A stretch of 64,000 bases of DNA from Flavobacteria bacterium BBFL7 (lineage in GTDB: Bacteria; Bacteroidota; Bacteroidia; Flavobacteriales; Flavobacteriaceae). The notes beneath the pieces were generated by a model that ran no database searches, was not told the DNA's origin, and saw nothing but the letters and a program-made list of their open reading frames with translations. The first letter of the stretch is position 1. Each line of letters starts with the position of its first letter. The stretch is taken from the NCBI GenBank assembly GCA_000153385.1, contig CH672375.1, positions 1 to 64,000 on the forward strand, given 5' to 3'. Positions 25,931 through 34,858 of this stretch are shown here, piece after piece. The translations under genes were made by a program, and so were the position numbers.

Positions 25931-28900
25931 ATGATTCATTTTTACGGAAATCCGTCCAAGTCAGTTTACGTAGTACAAACCCAAGCACCGATCTCTGTAG
26001 AGGATGATCAAAAATTACAATGGCTTTTTGCCGATGCTCCAAAACTAGAAGCCGATACGTTATCGGGATTCTTTACAGGACCACGTGCAACTACCATTAC
26101 TCCATGGTCTACAAACGCTGTAGAAATTACCCAAAACATGGAAATTAAAGGAATTCTAAGAATAGAAGAATTCCATGCTTGTGAGGAGAACTCGCAGTAT
26201 GATAAAATGTTATTGCAAAAATTTGACGGTCTTAACCAGTCACAATTTGATATCAATGTAACAGCAGATGGCGTACTAGAAATAGACGATATCGCTGCTT
26301 ATAACATGCAAGAAGGATTGTCACTAAGCGATGATGAAATTGATTACCTGATCCAGCTTTCTGAAAAACTAGATCGTAAGCTTACAGACAGTGAGGTTTT
26401 TGGATTTTCACAAGTAAATAGTGAGCACTGTCGTCATAAAATCTTCAACGGTACTTTTATCATTGATGGAGAAGAGATGCCTACTTCCCTATTCAAATTG
26501 ATCAAAGAAACATCTAAGCGCTGGCCTAATGGTATCGTGAGCGCCTATTCTGATAATGTTGCTTTTGTAGAAGGACCACAAGCAGAACAGTTTGCTCCTA
26601 AAACAGCCAACAAACCAGACGTTTATCAAACCAGTTTATTTGATTCGGTAATATCATTAAAAGCAGAAACACACAACTTCCCTACCACAGTAGAGCCATT
26701 TAATGGTGCTGCAACCGGTTCTGGTGGAGAAATACGGGATCGACTTGCTGGTGGACAAGGTTCTTTACCGCTTGCAGGAACAGCGGTTTATATGACCAGC
26801 TACTCGAGATTAAATGACGAACGACCATGGGAAAACGGTTTTGAAGCACGCAAGTGGTTGTATCAAACACCTATGGACATCTTAATCAAAGCATCAAACG
26901 GTGCGAGTGATTTTGGTAACAAATTTGGCCAACCGTTAATCACAGGTTCTGTATTGACATTTGAACATCAAGAAGGTGATCAAAACTTAGGTTTTGATAA
27001 AGTCATCATGCAAGCTGGTGGAATAGGTTATGGAAAGAAAGAACAAGCCTTAAAGAAAACTCCAGACGCAGGCGATGACATCATCGTAATGGGTGGAGAT
27101 AATTATAGAATAGGAATGGGTGGTGCTGCCGTAAGTAGTGCAGACACTGGCGCACTAGACTCAGGTCTAGAATTAAACGCCGTGCAACGCTCTAATCCAG
27201 AAATGCAAAAACGTGCTGCAAACGCGATACGTGGACTGGTAGAAAGTGATAACAATCCTATCAAATCGATTCACGATCATGGTGCTGGTGGACACTTAAA
27301 CTGTCTGTCAGAACTGGTAGAAGAAACTGGTGGTGTGATCGATGTAGATGCCTTACCAGTAGGTGATCCTACACTATCTCGCAAAGAGTTGATCGGTAAC
27401 GAGTCACAGGAACGTATGGGATTAGTAATGGATTCAAACGATTCACCTGTACTAGAAGAAATTGCTGCTCGCGAGCGTGCACCATTATATAAAGTAGGTA
27501 AAGTTACAGGAGATAATAAATTCACCTTTAGTGAAAAAGATGGTCGCAGTCCTATGGATCTAGCGCTGGAAGACATGTTCGGTTCTAGTCCTAAAACCAT
27601 TATGGATGATAAAACCATTGATCGCACCTATGCACCAGTAACTTATGAAGGTAAAGACTTTAACCTTTACCTCTATCAGGTTTTACAACTAGAAGCGGTT
27701 GCCTGTAAAGATTGGTTGACTAATAAAGTAGATCGTTGTGTAACTGGTCGTGTGGCCAAACAACAAACTTGTGGTGAACTACAACTTCCATTAAATAACG
27801 TCGGTGTGATGGCGATGGATTATAATGGTAAAAATGGAGTGGCGACCACGATAGGTCACGCACCAGTTGCCGCATTAATCGATCCAGCTGCAGGTTCTCG
27901 CAATGCCATTGCAGAGTCGCTTACCAATCTAGTATTTGCGCCATTAGAAAAAGGCCTAAAAGGCGTGAGTCTAAGTGCCAACTGGATGTGGCCATGTAAC
28001 AATCCTGGTGAAGATGCCCGTTTATACAGCGCTGTAAAAGCCGTTAGTGATTTTGCCATTGAATTAGGAATCAACATTCCTACTGGTAAGGACAGTCTTT
28101 CTATGAAGCAAAAATATCCAGATATGGATGTGCTTGCTCCAGGAACGGTGATCATCAGTACCGTTGGGTCATGTGATGATATTTCTAAAGTCGTAGAGCC
28201 TGTATTACAACGTGATGAAAACGCACCTATTTACTACATCAACATGAGTGGCGATGACCATAAATTAGGTGGATCTAGTTTTGCACAAACGCGCAATACG
28301 ATAGGTGATGAATGCCCTACGATTGTGAATAGTGACGCTTTTGCGAAAGCGTTTACCGCAATACAAAATTTAATAAAACAAGGCAAAGTGCTCGCAGGAC
28401 ACGATGTTGCTAGTGGTGGATTGATCACCACATTACTAGAGATGTGTTTCCCATCACTAGGTGTAGGAATGGATCTAGACCTGAGCGGTGTAGGCCATGA
28501 TATGGTAAAAGTCCTTTTTGCAGAAAACGCAGGGATCGTATTACAAGTAACCGATGAAAGTGTGGAAAGCGAGCTATTAAAAGCCGAAGTACCTTTCTAT
28601 AAAATAGGTCACGCGATTGATGAGGCTGTACTAGATATTAACGATCATATCATTGATGTAGATGACATGCGTGATGTGTGGTATGAAACCTCACGACTAT
28701 TAGATCAACAACAATCGTTTAATGGCATGGCCGATGAGCGTGCTGTGAACTATGTAGAGCAACCACTAGAATTCAACTTTCCAGCGCATTTTACAGGAAA
28801 ACTGCCTGAATTGCCGCAAAAACGCATCAAAGCAGCGGTAATACGTGAAAAAGGAAGTAATTCTGAAAGAGAAATGGCACGCGCCATGTACCTCGCAGGA

Positions 28901-29572
28901 TTTGAAGTAATCGATGTGCACATGACCGACTTAATTGCTGGACGTGAGACACTAGAAGATGTACAGTTTATAGCCGCAGTAGGTGGATTCTCCAACAGTG
29001 ATGTATTGGGAAGTGCCAAAGGTTGGGCTGGTGCCTTCTTATATAACGAGAAAGCAAATACCGCATTGAAAAACTTTTTTGCCAGACCAGACACCATGAG
29101 TATAGGTGTTTGTAACGGTTGCCAACTCTTTGTAGAGCTAGGATTAATCAATCCAGATCATGACGAAAAGCCTAAGATGTTGCACAACGCGAGTGGTAAG
29201 TTTGAATGTAATTTTACCAGTGTAGAAATTGCCAAAAACAATTCTATTATGTTACAATCTCTAGAAGGCAGCAAACTAGGAATATGGGCAGCACACGGCG
29301 AAGGGAAATTTCAATTACCTAAAGACCGTAGTGCTTATCAAATCCCAGCAACTTATGGATATGACAGCTATCCAGCAAACCCTAATGGATCTGACTATAA
29401 CGCAGCGATGTTAAACAGTGAAGATGGGCGTCACCTAGTAATGATGCCACACCTAGAACGATCTACATTCTCGTGGAACTGGGCACACTACCCTACCGAC
29501 CGCAAGAATGACGAAGTAACGCCATGGCTAGAAGCATTTGTAAATGCTCGTATTTGGTTAGAAAGCAAGTAA
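25931..29572 (+). CDS. purL: Phosphoribosylformylglycinamidine synthase (large form)
   Basis: A 1213-aa single-chain FGAM synthase, converting FGAR and glutamine to FGAM with ATP in purine synthesis. The N-terminal domain and linker are followed by two AIRS-like halves (SEHCRHKIFNGTF; KAETHNFPTTVEPFNGAATGSGGEIRD; SIHDHGAGGH; GHDVASGGL). The glutaminase domain has nucleophile Cys1061 in GVCNGCQLF and the histidine in MPHLERSTFSW. The length is slightly below the roughly 1290 of enterobacterial PurL and usual for Bacteroidota. It is monocistronic, far from purC and purA. Confidence 0.96.
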   Translation: MIHFYGNPSKSVYVVQTQAPISVEDDQKLQWLFADAPKLEADTLSGFFTGPRATTITPWSTNAVEITQNMEIKGILRIEEFHACEENSQYDKMLLQKFDGLNQSQFDINVTADGVLEIDDIAAYNMQEGLSLSDDEIDYLIQLSEKLDRKLTDSEVFGFSQVNSEHCRHKIFNGTFIIDGEEMPTSLFKLIKETSKRWPNGIVSAYSDNVAFVEGPQAEQFAPKTANKPDVYQTSLFDSVISLKAETHNFPTTVEPFNGAATGSGGEIRDRLAGGQGSLPLAGTAVYMTSYSRLNDERPWENGFEARKWLYQTPMDILIKASNGASDFGNKFGQPLITGSVLTFEHQEGDQNLGFDKVIMQAGGIGYGKKEQALKKTPDAGDDIIVMGGDNYRIGMGGAAVSSADTGALDSGLELNAVQRSNPEMQKRAANAIRGLVESDNNPIKSIHDHGAGGHLNCLSELVEETGGVIDVDALPVGDPTLSRKELIGNESQERMGLVMDSNDSPVLEEIAARERAPLYKVGKVTGDNKFTFSEKDGRSPMDLALEDMFGSSPKTIMDDKTIDRTYAPVTYEGKDFNLYLYQVLQLEAVACKDWLTNKVDRCVTGRVAKQQTCGELQLPLNNVGVMAMDYNGKNGVATTIGHAPVAALIDPAAGSRNAIAESLTNLVFAPLEKGLKGVSLSANWMWPCNNPGEDARLYSAVKAVSDFAIELGINIPTGKDSLSMKQKYPDMDVLAPGTVIISTVGSCDDISKVVEPVLQRDENAPIYYINMSGDDHKLGGSSFAQTRNTIGDECPTIVNSDAFAKAFTAIQNLIKQGKVLAGHDVASGGLITTLLEMCFPSLGVGMDLDLSGVGHDMVKVLFAENAGIVLQVTDESVESELLKAEVPFYKIGHAIDEAVLDINDHIIDVDDMRDVWYETSRLLDQQQSFNGMADERAVNYVEQPLEFNFPAHFTGKLPELPQKRIKAAVIREKGSNSEREMARAMYLAGFEVIDVHMTDLIAGRETLEDVQFIAAVGGFSNSDVLGSAKGWAGAFLYNEKANTALKNFFARPDTMSIGVCNGCQLFVELGLINPDHDEKPKMLHNASGKFECNFTSVEIAKNNSIMLQSLEGSKLGIWAAHGEGKFQLPKDRSAYQIPATYGYDSYPANPNGSDYNAAMLNSEDGRHLVMMPHLERSTFSWNWAHYPTDRKNDEVTPWLEAFVNARIWLESK
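28336..28351. repeat. Near-exact copy of the 16-bp palindrome
   Basis: CGCTTTTGCGAAAGCG, one difference, inside purL (read DAFAKAF). Confidence 0.7.
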
Positions 29573-29760
29573 TATTTTAAGCTTTTTGAGAAACAGATAA
29601 GTCGCTTTCAAGTAAGGGCTTATCCGGATATCTATGTGGAATATAGAGTATATCTAAATTTGATATAAAAAGTTAGCGAACATTTATGGAAGAACAACAA
29701 AGAACAAGCATAGAAGTCTTATTATTAGTTAATGACTTGTAATTTTCGAATCCAATCAGA

Positions 29761-30357
29761 ATGAAAGAATTAATTATACCCTTTGCCACTGCAGTTGGTT
29801 ATATGCTGAAAGTCTTAAAATCTAACGTGAAAATTGACAAGTTTAACCCTGAATTTAAAATGATTAGACACGGAAATTATTTTGAATTTATCAATTCTGT
29901 AAAAGGAGAAATACCCCATTCAGTAGTTTATAATAAAGGGAAAATTACATCCGACAACATCGCAAGAAATGATGACTTTGATTTTTTGGGATTATTTAAT
30001 GCTAATCCATCTCTCCAAAAATTTTATATAGATTGCTACAAAGAGTACGGAAAAATAACTGATACTGATATTCCGGATTCGATATACGGAATTGCCGCAT
30101 TGTTTGAAATAAGCCTCAGAATGCACGCTAACAATCATAACCTGATTGAACCGAGAGAAAACTTAAATGAAGTGATTAATAAATTGACTAAATTCAAAAA
30201 CTTAAATAAAGACGAAACAAATAAATTACATCAAGGAAGAAGGTTTATTAATATGGTAAAACATTTTAACAATCAATTTCCAACATGGAATGAAGGAATA
30301 GATTCTATGACGATCGCTTACGAAATAGTCAAAGAAAAAAAATTGACGATTATATAA
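29761..30357 (+). CDS. Hypothetical protein, accessory
   Basis: A 198-aa protein, AT-rich and rich in Asn, Lys and Ile, without signal peptide and with no domain I recognise. The start has a short hydrophobic stretch (IIPFATAVGYMLKVL). It sits in a 1-kb islet between purL and an IS-end relic that begins about 20 bp after its stop, the same arrangement as the M48 and LysR genes near the left end of the window. Base use differs from purL, which suggests transfer. Nothing else is seen in 29573-29760. Confidence 0.6.
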   Translation: MKELIIPFATAVGYMLKVLKSNVKIDKFNPEFKMIRHGNYFEFINSVKGEIPHSVVYNKGKITSDNIARNDDFDFLGLFNANPSLQKFYIDCYKEYGKITDTDIPDSIYGIAALFEISLRMHANNHNLIEPRENLNEVINKLTKFKNLNKDETNKLHQGRRFINMVKHFNNQFPTWNEGIDSMTIAYEIVKEKKLTII

Positions 30358-30375
30358 AAACTATAGACCCTTCAC

Positions 30376-30535
30376 AAAACTGAGGTAAAACTATTACTAC
30401 CACTTCGCCAATTTGATACAATCTTACCCTAGGCTCATAGAATCAATTCATTGATTCAAGAGCCTTTTTTTTATATGCTTTTTTATGATTAATTAAAGTA
30501 AAATAGAAGCTTGTGCTTCTATATATGGATTAATT
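30376..30535 (-). repeat. Relic of the IS110/IS1111-type end
   Basis: AACTGAGGTAAAA is followed by diverged bases, the hairpin GGCTC...GAGCC with T-run (30432-30471), then a decayed transposase C-terminal region matching 217-290 at lower identity. It is clearly the same end as at 119 and 3813, but older. The preceding CACAA may be what is left of an ACAAC box. Confidence 0.6.
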
Positions 30536-30667
30536 AATAAAACTATCGCTATAGATTAATGCTCGTTTTAATTCTTTCTAGTTTTTATTCATTAAATTAC
30601 AGAAATTGACATAGCAGGCAGACTAAAACTAATATTTATGATTGACAGAATTAACGGAAACACAGAA

Positions 30668-31318
30668 ATGAAATTCCAACATTTAATGGTTCTCGCAACT
30701 ATTTTAATGATAGTATTAACTATTTCTTGCAAGGAAGCATCTCAACCGATCCAAAACACTGACAGCGAAAAAAACACAGCAAGTGATTTAATCACAAAAA
30801 TAAATGCAGTTCAAGAACAAATAATGGTACAAGGCAATATATCAGAAGATGAAGAACAGGCTTTATTAAGTTTATGTAGCATAGTATCTAAAGATGATGG
30901 TATGGCTGTCTATACTTCTGACGATAGTATCATATTAAAAGATGTAGAAATGGCGCCAGTTTATGATGGTTGTGAAGATCTCTCTATAGAAGAAACAAGA
31001 GCATGTTTTGATCATAAAATATCGGCTTTTGTAAAGCGAGAATTCAACTTGAATATCTCTAAAGATTTAAATCTCACTGAGCCTAAAAAGGTAGAAGCAT
31101 TCTTTATCATCGATGAAAATGGAGATGTAACTGGCATGAAAGTTAGAGACTCTGAAGTTAATATTCAGGCAGAAATCTTAAGAGTACTTAGAAAAATTCC
31201 TGTGATGGAACCTGCAACCCAAAATGGAAAAAGTGTTTCTGTATTATGTTCTATAGTCATCACCTATGGAAACGATATTGATGTGGATGTTACCTATATT
31301 CCTGAAAGACCCAACTAA
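30668..31318 (+). CDS. Lipoprotein with a TonB C-terminal-like domain
   Basis: A 216-aa lipoprotein from the ATG at 30668; the ten codons upstream would spoil the signal peptide. The lipobox is TISC. The C-terminal half (about 95-210) resembles the TonB C-terminal domain found in many Bacteroidota envelope proteins: APVYDGCED, a second Cys in ACFDHKISAFV, FIIDENGDVTGMKVRDS, and LRKIPVMEPATQNGKSVSV. It lacks the TonB transmembrane anchor and proline-rich linker, so it is not an energy transducer in the usual sense. Role unknown. Confidence 0.72.
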   Translation: MKFQHLMVLATILMIVLTISCKEASQPIQNTDSEKNTASDLITKINAVQEQIMVQGNISEDEEQALLSLCSIVSKDDGMAVYTSDDSIILKDVEMAPVYDGCEDLSIEETRACFDHKISAFVKREFNLNISKDLNLTEPKKVEAFFIIDENGDVTGMKVRDSEVNIQAEILRVLRKIPVMEPATQNGKSVSVLCSIVITYGNDIDVDVTYIPERPN

Positions 31319-31527
31319 ACTTTTAAATATCATCTAATTAGAAAAGCTGCTACTTAAACACATAGAACTTATAAGGCTACCTCATTTTTTATTGGAAATC
31401 TTACTATTCTAGGTTTCTTGTATAGATAGGTTGATTGCTTCATCTTTCTTTATTTGAATATTGATACTTCAGCATTGAGGTTATTCTAGCTCTTTACCAA
31501 GTGACTGCAAAGAAGTAACTGTGATTA

Positions 31528-31543
31528 CGCTTTCGCAAAAGCG
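31528..31543. repeat. Near-exact copy of the 16-bp palindrome
   Basis: CGCTTTCGCAAAAGCG, one difference, between convergent genes. Apart from this and the terminator, 31319-31605 shows nothing. Confidence 0.8.
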
Positions 31544-31560
31544 AAATAATCAAAATAAAA

Positions 31561-31588
31561 AACCACTATTCTCGTAGTGGTTTTTTGT
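31561..31588. terminator. Bidirectional terminator
   Basis: AACCACTA pairs with TAGTGGTT, with an A-run before and a T-run after, between convergent genes. Confidence 0.8.
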
Positions 31589-31605
31589 TGAAATATGATA
31601 TATGG

Positions 31606-32985
31606 TTATTTCAAAATATTTATTGCTTTAGCATTTACAAATTCTTTGATACCAAATCCTCCATGTTCTCTACCAAAACCAGAATCTTTCACTCCACCAA
31701 ATGGCATATCCACCTGAGCTAGCCCAAAGGAGTTGATAAATACCATTCCTGTATCAAAATGATTTTGTGCTAATTCAACAGCTTTATCTTCATCTTTAGA
31801 GAAGATTCCGCCACCTAATCCAAAACGGCTGTCGTTAGCAATGCGCATGGCATCTTCTTGATCTTTTGCTTTTATTAAAGAAGCAACTGGTCCAAATAGC
31901 TCGTCATCATAAGCCGGTTGTCCTGGCGTTACATTACCTAAAACGGTGGATGGATAATAATAACCATCGCCATCTGGTATTTCCCCACCACACAATACCT
32001 CAGCACCATTTTCTATACTTTCTTGTACTTGATTATGAATTTTTTCTCTTAAATCTTTTCTAGCCATAGGTCCTAATTGAGAGTTTTCATCCATAGGATC
32101 ACCATGTTTAATGTTACTCATACGTTCTACAAAGCCTTTCTTGAATTCTTCATAGACCGCATCTACCACGATAAATCGTTTTGCCGCGACACAGGTTTCA
32201 CCATTATTATAGATACGTCCGCGAGTACAAGTTTTAACGGCTAGTTCAACGTCTGCATCTTCCAGCACGATGTAAGCATCGTTACTACCTAATTCTAATA
32301 CGGTCTTTTTAATATTTTTTCCGGCTTGCTCGCCTATCTTACTTCCAGCACCAGCACTACCGGTAAAGGTCACTCCACGTACAAGATCATGTTCAATGAT
32401 TTTTTCACTAACATCATGGTCAATTATAAGTACAGTAAATAAATCTTTAGGCAATCCAGCTTCTTCATAAATTTCCTTGAGCTTTAAAGCACTACCAGTA
32501 ACGTTTGCTGCATGTTTTAATAAAATACCATTACCTGCCATAAGATTAACAATGGAATAACGTACTACTTGATAGGCTGGAAAATTCCACGGCTGTATAC
32601 CATATATAACACCTAATGGTGAATAGGTCACAATACCTTTTCCTCCATTTTGTAGATCGACTTCTTCATTTGCTAGCTCTTCAGGTCCAATTGCAGCTGT
32701 ATATTCACAGATACCGGCACATAAATCTAATTCCTGTTTACCATGTTTAAATAATTTCCCCATTTCTTCTGTCATCAACTGGGCAAACTCATCTTGATGT
32801 TCTTTGAACTTCTCGCCTATTTTTTTTATAATTTCACCTCTTTCTTTAATAGGTGTTGCTTTCCAATTTTCAAATGCTTTATGACATTTCTCTACAGCTT
32901 GAAGTGTTTGGTCTTCAGTCATTAAATCATATGACTTAATCTCTTTTCCGGTTGCTGGGTTTATAGTTGTGACTTTATCGCTCAT
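31606..32985 (-). CDS. Aldehyde dehydrogenase, succinate-semialdehyde dehydrogenase type
   Basis: A 459-aa NAD(P)-dependent aldehyde dehydrogenase. Catalytic Cys265 is in NNGETCVAAKR and the general base Glu231 in LELGSND; the cofactor segment is VTFTGSAGAGSKIGEQ. The short length and sequence resemble the Sad/GabD-like group that oxidises succinate semialdehyde, but substrate assignment from sequence is only tentative. An AraC-type regulator lies upstream on the same strand. Confidence 0.9.
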   Translation of the reverse strand: MSDKVTTINPATGKEIKSYDLMTEDQTLQAVEKCHKAFENWKATPIKERGEIIKKIGEKFKEHQDEFAQLMTEEMGKLFKHGKQELDLCAGICEYTAAIGPEELANEEVDLQNGGKGIVTYSPLGVIYGIQPWNFPAYQVVRYSIVNLMAGNGILLKHAANVTGSALKLKEIYEEAGLPKDLFTVLIIDHDVSEKIIEHDLVRGVTFTGSAGAGSKIGEQAGKNIKKTVLELGSNDAYIVLEDADVELAVKTCTRGRIYNNGETCVAAKRFIVVDAVYEEFKKGFVERMSNIKHGDPMDENSQLGPMARKDLREKIHNQVQESIENGAEVLCGGEIPDGDGYYYPSTVLGNVTPGQPAYDDELFGPVASLIKAKDQEDAMRIANDSRFGLGGGIFSKDEDKAVELAQNHFDTGMVFINSFGLAQVDMPFGGVKDSGFGREHGGFGIKEFVNAKAINILK

Positions 32986-33160
32986 AATTTTTTTATTTAA
33001 ATATAGAGCTGCACAACAAGATTTCCCGTTAAATAAATAAGAATAGTCACTGTAATCGCAATAAATTAACGAGCTATTATAGGTCTATTAACAACTAAAC
33101 CCATGAATCGTTAAAATAAAAATGATTTAAATATAGAATCACTAAAATGGATGTGCTATG

Positions 33161-34030
33161 TTATTGAAGTATTTGCTTGAGCTCTCGTCGATATTTACTT
33201 GCACTCTTACCGGTAAACTCTTTAAATATTTTATTGAAGTGTGAGAAGTTGTTAAATCCACTATCAAAACAAATGTCTGTTATACTGAGTTGTGTTTCTG
33301 ACAATAGCTTTGTAGCGTGCACTACCCTATATTCATTTACTATCTTAGTAAACGTTTTACCAGAAGTTTTTTTGAAATAACGACAAAATGCAGGTACGGT
33401 CATGCTTACTTGGCTAGCTATTTCTTCTAATGGTATGTGATTTTGAAAATTTTGATTGATGTATTTATATATGATTTCGGTTTTAGAGTTGTCTTGAACC
33501 TCTGTCTCAAACGTAAAACTCTCTGCATTTAAAATCTCATAATCATCAGTGATAGCCAGTTCGTTTAAAATCTCCAGCAACAATAATGTTCTAGCAAATC
33601 CTTTTAAGGTATAAAGCCTATGAATTTTTGCCCCTAGTTGCGCTTGAGTTTTCTTTTTAAAAAGCAATCCATTTTTTGCTCTTTCAAATAGATGTTTGAT
33701 AGGTTCCATTTCTGGAACATTAAGAAAGCCATTACCTAAGAAATTAGGTAAGAACTGCACGAGTAATTCAGACCCATGGTTAGGTCTATCTGTATATCCT
33801 ATATGTGGTAACATAGAACCTATCAATAACAATTGACTGTCATTATAATAGGACATATGATTTCCTATGTGTCTTTTCCCTTGACCTTCATCAACAAACA
33901 CCAACTCTATTTCTGGATGAAAATGCCAGAAAGGTTTAAGCTCACTTCTTTCTGTAGTACTTTTTTGTACATATATAGAATTACCAAAATCTGGATTTAC
34001 CTTTTTGAGCGTTGGTTTTTTAAGTAGCAT
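33161..34030 (-). CDS. AraC-family transcriptional regulator
   Basis: A 289-aa protein with an N-terminal cupin-like sensing domain (about 20-110; FWHFHPEIELVFVDEGQGKRHIG) and a C-terminal double helix-turn-helix (about 190-285; PLEEIASQVSMTVPAFCRYFKK, then ITDICFDSGFNNFSHFNKIFKEF). It is upstream of the aldehyde dehydrogenase on the same strand and divergent from a small secreted protein; the 16-bp palindrome at 34093 in the intergenic region may be its operator. Confidence 0.9.
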   Translation of the reverse strand: MLLKKPTLKKVNPDFGNSIYVQKSTTERSELKPFWHFHPEIELVFVDEGQGKRHIGNHMSYYNDSQLLLIGSMLPHIGYTDRPNHGSELLVQFLPNFLGNGFLNVPEMEPIKHLFERAKNGLLFKKKTQAQLGAKIHRLYTLKGFARTLLLLEILNELAITDDYEILNAESFTFETEVQDNSKTEIIYKYINQNFQNHIPLEEIASQVSMTVPAFCRYFKKTSGKTFTKIVNEYRVVHATKLLSETQLSITDICFDSGFNNFSHFNKIFKEFTGKSASKYRRELKQILQ

Positions 34031-34092
34031 AAAACGTCTATTAAATCATCACAAAGATCGGTCTAATTTTCTTAAATATATGTTATTTTAAT

Positions 34093-34108
34093 ACTATAAC
34101 GTTATAGT
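34093..34108. promoter_or_regulatory. Perfect 16-bp palindrome ACTATAACGTTATAGT, candidate operator
   Basis: Perfect dyad in the region between the AraC gene and the divergent secreted-protein gene, 49 bp upstream of the TTG element of the latter. Operator role is inference. Confidence 0.4.
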
Positions 34109-34156
34109 TTAACCCATAAAGTGAATATAGCACAGAACATAGTCAAATCTGTTGTT

Positions 34157-34185
34157 TTGTATGCGTGCATAGCACTTTAAATTTG
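34157..34185 (+). promoter_or_regulatory. Promoter of the small secreted protein gene
   Basis: TTG (34157-34159), 18-bp spacer, TAAATTTG (34178-34185). Confidence 0.65.
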
Positions 34186-34215
34186 TCATGTAAATCATCA
34201 TTAAAATATAAAAAG

Positions 34216-34785
34216 ATGAAAACAATGAAAAACCTAGTAATTATAGCTCTTATGTTAACGGCGTTAACAAGCTATGCAGCAAAATCGACAAGTACTGTTC
34301 CAGTAAAAAAAGTAACTACAGTACAATTTAATAATGTAAAGAAAGGTCACTTTTTGACTATTAAAGATGCACTAGAGGTAACTTTATATAAGGAGACGAT
34401 TATGTCAAATGGTAATTATACACAACAGTTTGACTTAACAACTCTTGCAAATGGAAACTATAGTATAGAGCTGGATCAAGATAATAAAATCATAAGTCAA
34501 CAATTTAATGTAACAAATGGTGTGGTATCTTTTTCAACTGAAAATGTATTCTATAAACCAGTTGCCGTACAGAAGAATGAACAAATTTTGATTTCACAAC
34601 TAGCATCTAGTGATGAAGTGTTAGATGTACAGATTTACTACAATGACAGTTTGATCCATGAAGATGAAATTTCAGACGCTGCCGTGTTGAACAGAATCTA
34701 TCAATTATCAACTGATATGCAAGGTGAATATCTAATTGTTATGAAATCTGCTGGGAAAACTTTTTATAAGTCTATTACCTTATAA
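34216..34785 (+). CDS. Small secreted protein of unknown function
   Basis: A 189-aa protein starting MKTMKNLVI, with a signal peptide ending at SYAA. An upstream in-frame codon at 34165 was rejected because it lies within the promoter. The mature part looks all-beta and may hold two similar sandwich domains (about 30-105 and 105-189), with NGNYTQQFDLTTLANGNYSI resembling the repeat style of Bacteroidota envelope proteins. It has its own promoter and terminator. Confidence 0.7.
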   Translation: MKTMKNLVIIALMLTALTSYAAKSTSTVPVKKVTTVQFNNVKKGHFLTIKDALEVTLYKETIMSNGNYTQQFDLTTLANGNYSIELDQDNKIISQQFNVTNGVVSFSTENVFYKPVAVQKNEQILISQLASSDEVLDVQIYYNDSLIHEDEISDAAVLNRIYQLSTDMQGEYLIVMKSAGKTFYKSITL

Positions 34786-34804
34786 TTTCTCCTAAGATTA
34801 TAAA

Positions 34805-34836
34805 AAGGCTGCTTTTATAAAGCAGCCTTTTTTTAT
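34805..34836 (+). terminator. Terminator
   Basis: AAGGCTGCTTT pairs with AAAGCAGCCTT, followed by a T-run. Confidence 0.85.
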
Positions 34837-34858
34837 ACCCTATATTCTGTGATATCTA

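Noticed and set aside
26008-29151. Several minus-strand open frames inside purL
   Set aside because: They are shadows of the purL reading frame, without start signals or recognisable domains.
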